Below, piece after piece: positions 55,444 to 64,000 of a stretch of DNA of 64,000 nucleotides. How positions within the stretch are numbered: the stretch's first letter is position 1; the number at the start of each line of letters is the position of its first letter. Under the pieces are notes generated by a model. It saw only the letters and a list, made by a program, of their open reading frames with translations, was not told the origin of the DNA and did not search any database. The stretch comes from Acanthosoma haemorrhoidale (taxonomy: Eukaryota; Arthropoda; Insecta; Hemiptera; Acanthosomatidae), in contig OV884014.1 of assembly GCA_930367205.1 (NCBI GenBank), positions 118,861,768 through 118,925,767 on the forward strand, read 5' to 3'. Position numbers and translations under genes: made by a program.

Positions 55444-55917
55444 AATATAACATCAAATGATGTCGATTATGATAGCGCACCATATCATTAGCACTTATCG
55501 TATAATGTGATGTGATCGTATGATACAAGTTACAAGTGAATATAAAATCAAATAATGTCGATTATAATAGTATAGCACATCATTGGCACTCATTATATCA
55601 CGTGATACGATCGTATGATTAAGGTTACGAGTGAATAAACTATTAAATGATGTCGAATATGATAGTGTACCGCATCATTGGCACTCATTGTTTCACGTGA
55701 TACGATCGTATGATTAAAGTTACAGGTGAATATAACATCAAATGATGTCGATCATGATAGTGTACCGCATCATTGGCACTCATTATATCACGTGATACTA
55801 TCGTATAATGAAAGTTACGAGTGAATATACTATTAAATGATGTCGATTATGATAGTGTACCGCATCATTGGCACTAATTGTATCACGTGATACGATCGTG
55901 TGATCAAAGCTACGAGT
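51614..55917 (+). repeat. Satellite A segment (4,304 bp, about 45 monomers)
   Basis: The segment is homologous to 19469 onward and to 57110 onward. It contains a local two-monomer (190-bp) tandem duplication: the GTCAGGGG monomer plus its AAGTTACAAG neighbour occur at about 52490 and again at about 52680. Another block of three monomers (285 bp) is repeated near 51735-52305. The one-base deletion GGCACTAGTATATC is near 53875. The last 460 bp carry the divergent monomers otherwise seen at 49.95-50.3 kb. Confidence 0.93.
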
Positions 55918-58900
55918 TAACATAATAGGGCAGGAATTATTGTACCAGCTATGAAATACGCATTTTTGTAAAATTCTACTTTTTGACGATATTTTTCTTG
56001 TTTTGGTATGAGGAAATCATAATTGTTCAGGAGCTAACGTACCAGCTATAAAATACTCTTATATGTAAAAATTTAACTTTTCGACGATATTTTCCTTGTT
56101 TTGGTATCAGGAGAACATAATGGGGCAGGAGCTAACTTACTATCTATGAAATACGCATTTTCGAAAAATTCGACTTTTTGAAGATATTTTCCTTGATTTC
56201 GTATCAGGAGAACATAAAAGAGCAGGAGTTAACGTTCCAGCTATGAAATACCCATTTTTTAAAAATTCGACTTTTTGACGATATTTTCGTATCAGGAGAA
56301 CATAATGGGGAAGGAGCTGACGTACCAGCTATGAAATACGCAATTTTTGTAAAAATTTGAGTTTTCGACGATATTTTCCTTGTTTTGGTATCAGGAGAAC
56401 ATAATGGGGCAGGAGCTAACGTACTAGCTATGAAATACGCATTTTCGAAAAATTCGACTTTTTGACGATATTTTCTTTGATTTCGTATCAGGAGAACATA
56501 AAAGAGCAGGAGCTAACGTTCCAGCTATAAAATACCCATTTTTTAAAAATTAAACTTTTTGACGATATTTTCCTTGTTTTCGTATCAGGAGAACATAATA
56601 GGGTTAGAGCTAACGTACCAGCTATGAAATACGCAATTTTTGTAAAAATCTGAGTTTTTTACGATATTTTCCTTGTTTTGGTATCAGGAGAACATAATGG
56701 GGCAGGAGCTAACGTACTAGCTATGAAATACGCATTTTCGAAAAATTCGACTTTTTGACGATATTTTCTTTGATTTCGTATCAGGAGAACATAAAAGAGC
56801 AGGTGCTAACGTTCCAGCTATGAAATACCCATTTTTTAAAAATTCGACCTTTTGACGATATTTTCCTTGTTTCGGTATCAGGAGAACATAATGGGACAGG
56901 AACTAACGTACTAGCTCTAAATACGCATTTTAGTAAAAATTCGACTTTTTGACGACATTTTTCTTGTTTTGGTATCAGGAGAACATAATGGGGCAGGTGC
57001 TAACGTACAAGCTATGAAATACGCATTTTTGTAAAAATTCAACTTTTTTAAAATGTTTTCTTTGTTTTGGTATCAGGAGTACATAAAGGGGCAAGAGCTA
57101 ACGTACAAGATCATACGATCGTATGATCAAAGTTACGAGTGAATATGACATCAAATGATGTCAAATATGATAGTGTGCCGTATCATTTGCACTTATTGTA
57201 TCACGTGATACAATCGTATGATTGAAGTTACAGTGAATATACTATAAAATGATGTCGATTATGATAGTGTACCGCATCATTGGCACTCATTATATCACGT
57301 GATACTATCGTATGATTGAAGTCACGAGTGAATATAACATCAAATGATGCTAAATATGATTGTATAGTGTATCATTAGCACTCATTGTTTCACGTGATAC
57401 GATCGTATGATTAAAGTTACGAGTAAATATACTATTAAATGATGTCGATTATGACAGTGTACCGTACCATTGGCACTCATTGTATCACGTGATACGATCG
57501 TATGATTGAAGTCACGAATGAATATAACATCAAATGATGTCGATTATGATAGTGTACCGCATCATTGGCACTCATTATATCACGTGATACTATCGTATGA
57601 TTGAAGTCACGAGTGAATATAACATCAAATGATGCTAAATATGATTGTATAGTGTATCATTAGCACTCATTGTTTCACGTGATACGATCGTATGATTAAA
57701 GTTACGAGTAAATATACTATTAAATGATGTCGATTATGACAGTGTACCGTACCATTGGCACTCATTGTATCACGTGATACGATCGTATGATTGAAGTCAC
57801 GAATGAATATAACATCAAATGATGTCGATTATGATAGTGTACCACATCATTAGCACACATTGTATCACGTGGTACGATCGTATGATTAAAGTTACGAGTG
57901 AAGATAACATCAAATGATGTCGATTATAATAGTGTACCGTACCATTGGCACTCATAGTATCACGTGATACGATCGTATGATTGAAGTCAGGGGTGAATAT
58001 AATATCAAATGATGTCAATTATGATAGTGTTCCGTATCATAAGCACTCATTGTATCACGTGATACGATCGTATGATGAAAGTTACAAGTAAATATACTAT
58101 TAAATGATGTCGATTATAACAGTGTACCGTACCATTGGCACTCATAGTATCACGTGATACGATCGTTTGATTGAAGTCAGGGGTGAATATAATATCAAAT
58201 GATGTCAATTATGATAGTGTTCCGTATCATAAGCACTCATTGTATCACGTGATACGATCGTATGATGAAAGTTACAAGTAAATATACTATTAAATGATGT
58301 CGATTATAACAGTGTACCGTACCATTGGCACTCATAGTATCACGTGATACGATCGTATGATTGAAGTCACGAGTGAATATAATATCAAATGATGTCAATT
58401 ATGATAGTGTACCGCATCATTGGCACTCATTATATCACTTGATACGATCGTATGATTGAAGTCACGAGTGAATATATCATCAAATGATGTTGAATATGAT
58501 TGTATAATTTGTCAATGGCACACATTGTATCACGTGATACGATCGTATGATTAAAGTTACGAGTAAATGCAACATCAAATGATGTCGATTATGATAGTGT
58601 ACCGCATCATTGGCACTCATTATATCACGTGATACGATCGTATGATGAAAGTTACGAGTGAATAAAACATCAAATGATGTCGAATAGGATTGTATAATGT
58701 ATCATTAGCACTCATTGTTTCACGTGATACGATCGTATGATTAAAGTTACGAGTAAATATAACATCAAATGATGTTGAATATGATTGTATAATGTATCAT
58801 TAGCACTCATTGTTTCACGTGATACGATCGTATGATTGAAGTCACGAGTGAATATAATATCAAATGATGTCAATTATGATAGTGTTGCGTATCATAAGCA

Positions 58901-60939
58901 CTCATTGTATCACGTGATACGATCGTATGATTAAAGTTACGATTGGAGATACTAATAAATGATGTTGAATATAATAGTGCACCATATCATTAGCACTTAT
59001 TGTATCATGTGATGCGATCATATGATTAAAGTTACAAGTGAATATAACATCAAATGATGTCGATTGTAATAGTGTACCGCATCATTGGCACTCATTATAT
59101 CACGTGATACTATCGTATGATTGAAGTCACGAGTGAATATAACATCAAATAATGCTAAATATGATTGTATAGTGTAGCATTGACACTCATTGTATCACGA
59201 GATACGATCGTATGATTGAAGTCACGAGTGAATATAACATCAAATGATGTTGAATATGATTGTATAATGTATCATTAGCACTCATTGTTTCACGTGATAC
59301 GATCGTATGATTAAAGTTACAGGTGAATATAACATCAAATCATGTCGATTATGATAGTGTACCGCATCATTGGCACTAGTATATCACGTGATACTATCGT
59401 ATGATTGAAGTCACGAGTGAATATAACATCAAATGATGTCGATTATGATAGTGTACCTTATCATTGGCACTCATTATATCACGTGATACGATCGTATAAT
59501 GAAAGTTACGAGTAAATATACTATTAAATAATGTCGATTATGATAGTGTACCGCATTATTGGCACTCATTATATCACGTGATACGATCGTATGATTGAAG
59601 TCACGAGTAAATATAACATCAAATGATGTCAATTATGATAGTGTTCCGTATCATAAGCACTCATTGTATCACGTGATACGATCGTATGATGAAAGTTACA
59701 AGTAAATATACTATTAAATGATGTCGATTATGACAGTGTATCGTACCATTGGCACTCATTATATCACTTGATACTATCGTATGATTGAAGTCACGAGTGA
59801 ATATAACATCAAATGATGCTAAATATGATTGTATAGTGTATCATTAGCACTCATTGTTTCACGTGATACGATCGTATGATTAAAGTTACGAGTAAATATA
59901 CTATTAAATGATGTCGATTATGACAGTGTACCGTACCATTGGCACTCATTGTATCACGTGATACGATCGTATGATTGAAGTCACGAATGAATATAACATC
60001 AAATGATGTCGATTATGATAGTGTACCACATCATTAGCACACATTGTATCACGTGGTACGATCGTATGATTAAAGTTACGAGTGAAGATAACATCAAATG
60101 ATGTCGATTATAATAGTGTACCGTACCATTGGCACTCATAGTATCACGTGATACGATCGTATGATTGAAGTCAGGGGTGAATATAATATCAAATGATGTC
60201 AATTATGATAGTGTTCCGTATCATAAGCACTCATTGTATCACGTGATACGATCGTATGATGAAAGTTACAAGTAAATATACTATTAAATGATGTCGATTA
60301 TGACAGTGTACCGTACCATTGGCACTCATAGTATCACGTGATACGATCGTATGATTGAAGTCACGAGTGAATATAATATCAAATGATGTCAATTATGATA
60401 GTGTACCGCATCATTGGCACTCATTATATCACTTGATACGATCGTATGATTGAAGTCACGAGTGAATATATCATCAAATGATGTTGAATATGATTGTATA
60501 ATGTGTCATTGGCACTCATTATATCACGTGATACGATCGTATGATGAAAGTTACGAGTGAATAAAACATCAAATGATGTCGAATAGGATTGTATAATGTA
60601 TCATTAGCACTCATTGTTTCACGTGATACGATCGTATGATTAAAGTTACGATTGGAGATACTAATAAATGATGTTGAATATAATAGTGCACCATATCATT
60701 AGCACTTATTGTATCATGTGATGCGATCGTATGATTGAAGTCACGAGTGAATATAATATCAAATGATGTCAATTATGATAGTGTTGCGTATCATAAGCAC
60801 TCATTGTATCACGTGATACGATCGTATGATTAAAGTTACGATTGGAGATACTAATAAATGATGTTGAATATAATAGTGCACCATATCATTAGCACTTATT
60901 GTATCATGTGATGCGATCATATGATTAAAGTTACAAGTG
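55444..60939 (+). repeat. 5,496-bp macro-repeat, tandem copy 2 (A + B island 8 + A)
   Basis: This is the second copy of 49948-55443 at a constant offset of 5,496, with no net indel that I could find at the checkpoints used (55477, 55918, 57109, 57815 and 59999). Copy-2 differences include C at 55499, T at 58167, T at 59768 (which breaks a CACGTG box) and A at 60330. The very high identity suggests a recent event or ongoing homogenisation. Confidence 0.92.
55918..57109 (+). repeat. Satellite B island 8 (1,192 bp, about 12 monomers)
   Basis: This is the tandem-duplicate partner of island 7, exactly 5,496 bp downstream, with the same private variants (GAGCAGGTGC near 56798, TTCGACCTTTTGACG near 56843). 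Junctions are standard. Confidence 0.94.
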
Positions 60940-62648
60940 AATATAACATCAAATGATGTCGATTATAATAGTGTACCGCATCATTGGCACTCATTATATC
61001 ACGTGATACTATCGTATGATTGAAGTCACGAGTGAATATAACATCACATAATGCTAAATATGATTGTATAGTGTAGCATTGACACTCATTGTATCACGAG
61101 ATACGATCGTATGATTGAAGTCACGAGTGAATATAACATCAAATGATGTTGAATATGATTGTATAATGTATCATTAGCACTCATTGTTTCACGTGATACG
61201 ATCGTATGATTAAAGTTACAGGTGAATATAACATCAAATCATGTCGATTATGATAGTGTACCGCATCATTGGCACTCATTATATCACGTGATACTATCGT
61301 ACGATTAAAGTCACGAGTGAATATAACATCAAATGATGCTAAATATGATTGTATAGTGTATCATTAGCACTCATTGTTTCACGTGATATGATCGTATGAT
61401 TAAAGTTACGAGTAAATATAACATCAAATGATGTTGAATATGATTGTATAATGTATCATTAGCACTCATTGTTTCACGTAATACGATCGTATGATTAAAG
61501 TTACGAGTAAATATAACATCAAATGATGTCGATTATGATAGTGTACCGCATCATTGGCACTCATTATATCACGTGATACGATCGTATGATGAAAGTTACG
61601 AGTGAATAAAACATCAAATGATGTCGAATAGGATTGTATAATGTATCATTAGCACTCATTGTTTCACGTGATACGATCGTATGATTAAAGTTACGATTGG
61701 AGATACTAATAAATGATGTTGAATATAATAGTGCACCATATCATTAGCACTTATTGTATCATGTGATGCGATCGTATGATAGAAGTCACGAGTGAATATA
61801 ATATCAAATGATGTCAATTATGATAGTGTTGCGTATCATAAGCACTCATTGTATCACGTGATACGATCGTATGATTAAAGTTACGATTGGAGATACTAAT
61901 AAATGATGTTGAATATAATAGTGCACCATATCATTAGCACTTATTGTATCATGTGATGCGATCATATGATTAAAGTTACAAGTGAATATAACATCAAATG
62001 ATGTCGATTATAATAGTGTACCGCATCATTGGCACTCATTATATCACGTGATACTATCGTATGATTGAAGTCACGAGTGAATATAACATCAAATAATGCT
62101 AAATATGATTGTATAGTGTAGCATTGACACTCATTGTATCACGAGATACGATCGTATGATTGAAGTCACGAGTGAATATAACATCAAATGATGTTGAATA
62201 TGATTGTATAATGTATCATTAGCACTCATTGTTTCACGTGATACGATCGTATGATTAAAGTTACAGGTGAATATAACATCAAATCATGTCGATTATGATA
62301 GTGTACCGCATCATTGGCACTCATTATATCACGTGATACTATCGTATGATTGAAGTCACGAGTGAATATAACATCAAATGATGCTAAATATGATTGTATA
62401 GTGTATCATTAGCACTCATTGTTTCACGTGATATGATCGTATGATTAAAGTTACGAGTAAATATAACATCAAATGATGTTGAATATGATTGTATAATGTA
62501 TCATTAGCACTCATTGTTTCACGTGATACGATCGTATGATTAAAGTTACAGGTGAATATAACATCAAATGATGTCGATTATGATAGTGTACCGCATCATT
62601 GGCACTAATTGTATCACGTGATACGATCGTATGATCAAAGCTACGAGT
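57110..62648 (+). repeat. Satellite A segment (5,539 bp, about 58 monomers)
   Basis: The first 3.8 kb belong to macro-repeat copy 2. The part from about 59.7 kb to the end matches 21.6-24.5 kb at offset 38,116 (for example ACATCACATAATGC at 61041, GATATGATCG at 61387 and ATGATAGAAG at 61777), with gains and losses of whole monomers near 61.5 kb. It ends with the standard left B border. Confidence 0.93.
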
Positions 62649-63556
62649 TAACATAATAGGGCAGGAATTATTGTACCAGCTATGAAATACGCATTTTTGT
62701 AAAATTCTACTTTTTGACGATATTTTTCTTGTTTTGGTATGAGGAAATCATAATTGTTCAGGAGCTAACGTACCAGCTATAAAATACTCTTATATGTAAA
62801 AATTTAACTTTTCGACGATATTTTCCTTGTTTTGGTATCAGGAGAACATAATGGGGCAGGAGCTAACGTACTAGCTATGAAATACGCATTTTCGAAAAAT
62901 TCGACTTTTTGACGATATTTTCTTTGATTTCGTATCAGGAGAACATAAAAGAGCAGGAGCTAACGTTCCAGCTATAAAATACCCATTTTTTAAAAATTCA
63001 ACTTTTTGACGATATTTTCCTTGTTTTCGTATCAGGAGAACATAATAGGGTTAGAGCTAACGTACCAGCTATGAAATACGCAATTTTTGTAAAAATTTGA
63101 GTTTTCGACGATATTTTCCTTGTTTTGGTATCAGGAGAACATAATGGGGCAGGAGCTAACGTACTAGCTATGAAATACGCATTTTCGAAAAATTCGACTT
63201 TTTGACGATATTTTCTTTGATTTCGTATCAGGAGAACATAAAAGAGCAGGAGCTAACGTTCCAGCTATGAAATACCCATTTTTTAAAAATTCGACTTTTT
63301 GACGATATTTTCCTTGTTTCGGTATCAGGAGAACATAATGGGACAGGAACTAACGTACTAGCTCTAAATACGCATTTTAGTAAAAATTCGACTTTTTGAC
63401 GACATTTTTCTTGTTTTGGTATCAGGAGAACATAATGGGGCAGGTGCTAACGTACAAGCTATGAAATACGCATTTTTGTAAAAATTCAACTTTTTAAAAA
63501 TGTTTTCTTTGTTTTGGTATCAGGAGTACATAAAGAAGCAAGAGCTAACGTACAAG
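62649..63556 (+). repeat. Satellite B island 9 (908 bp, about 9 monomers)
   Basis: The first monomers are joined to the middle of the standard order. The GAAGATATTTT monomer and the 88-bp monomer are both missing, so about three monomers are lost relative to island 1. The right end has AAAGAAGCAAGAGC, as in island 4 only. That links island 9 and its right flank to 24.5-25.6 kb. Confidence 0.93.
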
Positions 63557-64000
63557 ATCATACGATCGTATGATCAAAGTTACGAGTGAATATGACATCA
63601 AAGGATGTCAAATATGATAGTGTGCCGTATCATTTGCACTTATTGTATCACGTGATACAATCGTATGATTGAAGTTACAGTGAATATACTATAAAATGAT
63701 GTCGATTATGATAGTGTACCGCATCATTGGCACTCATTATATCACGTGATACTATCGTATGATTGAAGTCACGAGTGAATATAACATCAAATGATGCTAA
63801 ATATGATTGTATAGTGTATCATTAGCACTCATTGTTTCACGTGATACGATCGTATGATTAAAGTTACGAGTAAATATAACATCAAATGATGTCGAATATG
63901 ACAATGTACCGTATCATTAGCACTCATATTATCACGTGATACGATCGTATAATGAAAGTTACGAGTGAATATAACATCAAATGATGTTGAATATGATTGT
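63557..64000 (+). repeat. Satellite A segment (444 bp, about 4.7 monomers), cut by window end
   Basis: The sequence follows the right flank of island 4 (25148-25595) nearly base for base, including GTCGAATATGACAATG and GTATAATGAAAG. One difference is AAAGGATGTC for AAATGATGTC near 63600. The array continues past the window. Confidence 0.93.

Larger units (their letters stand above)
1..64000. repeat. Composite satellite array, families A (95 bp) and B (97-99 bp)
   Basis: The whole window is tandem repeat. Family A is recognised by the core CACGTGATACGATCGTAT recurring every 95 bp. Family B is recognised by GGAGAACATAATGGGG and its variants recurring every 97-99 bp. The two monomers share no extended similarity that I can see. 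Nine B islands sit in the A array, always with the same junctions and orientation. No stretch over about 50 bp falls outside the two families, so every gene-free interval is satellite. There are no coding regions, tRNA or rRNA genes, and no transposon ends. The best reading is a eukaryotic heterochromatic or centromeric satellite; species and chromosome position are unknown. Confidence 0.97.

Noticed and set aside
1..64000. CRISPR array
   Set aside because: Repeats are contiguous 95-99 bp monomers with no unique spacers and no cas genes. The conserved palindrome is part of the satellite monomer.
1..64000. Telomeric or ribosomal repeat
   Set aside because: No short G-rich telomere motif and no rRNA-like segment was seen on either strand.

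Overview
The window is 64 kb of pure tandem-repeat (satellite) DNA. I found no gene, RNA gene, transposon or CRISPR array in it, and no unique sequence. Two unrelated AT-rich satellite families alternate. Family A has a 95-bp monomer (about 35% G+C by hand count of one monomer) and fills roughly 80% of the window. Family B has a 97-99 bp monomer and forms nine islands of 0.6-2.1 kb inside the A array. Every monomer of both families that I read points the same way. The architecture (diverged monomers in ordered series, higher-order repeats, recent multi-kilobase duplications) is typical of eukaryotic centromeric or other heterochromatic satellite. CpG is not depleted, which fits a genome with little germline CpG methylation, such as many invertebrates. 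The species cannot be named from this sequence.

Layout. A segments: 1-338, 1531-10680, 12739-18373, 19469-24532, 25148-31350, 32543-48242, 49727-50421, 51614-55917, 57110-62648, 63557-64000. B islands: 339-1530, 10681-12738, 18374-19468, 24533-25147, 31351-32542, 48243-49726, 50422-51613, 55918-57109, 62649-63556. All nine islands share the same left and right junctions, so one ancestral A/B junction pair has been amplified as part of a composite macro-repeat. Islands differ in B monomer number (about 6 to 21). The spacing between island starts ranges from 2.2 to 16.9 kb. The clearest recent event is a 5,496-bp tandem duplication (about 49948-55443 and 55444-60939) with only a handful of differences.

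Possible function. Most A monomers carry two overlapping 12-bp palindromes. The first contains ATCACGTG, an exact match to the yeast CDEI consensus RTCACRTG (also an E-box). A third dyad, ACATCA-AA-TGATGT, lies about 24 bp downstream. Some monomer types carry fixed changes in the CACGTG box and recur at set places in the higher-order repeat, recalling the box-plus/box-minus pattern of primate alpha satellite. Some B monomers carry a partial (7 of 9 core bases) CENP-B-box-like motif. Centromere function is inference only. The short reading frames that recur in the A array are by-products of the repeat and are not annotated as genes.
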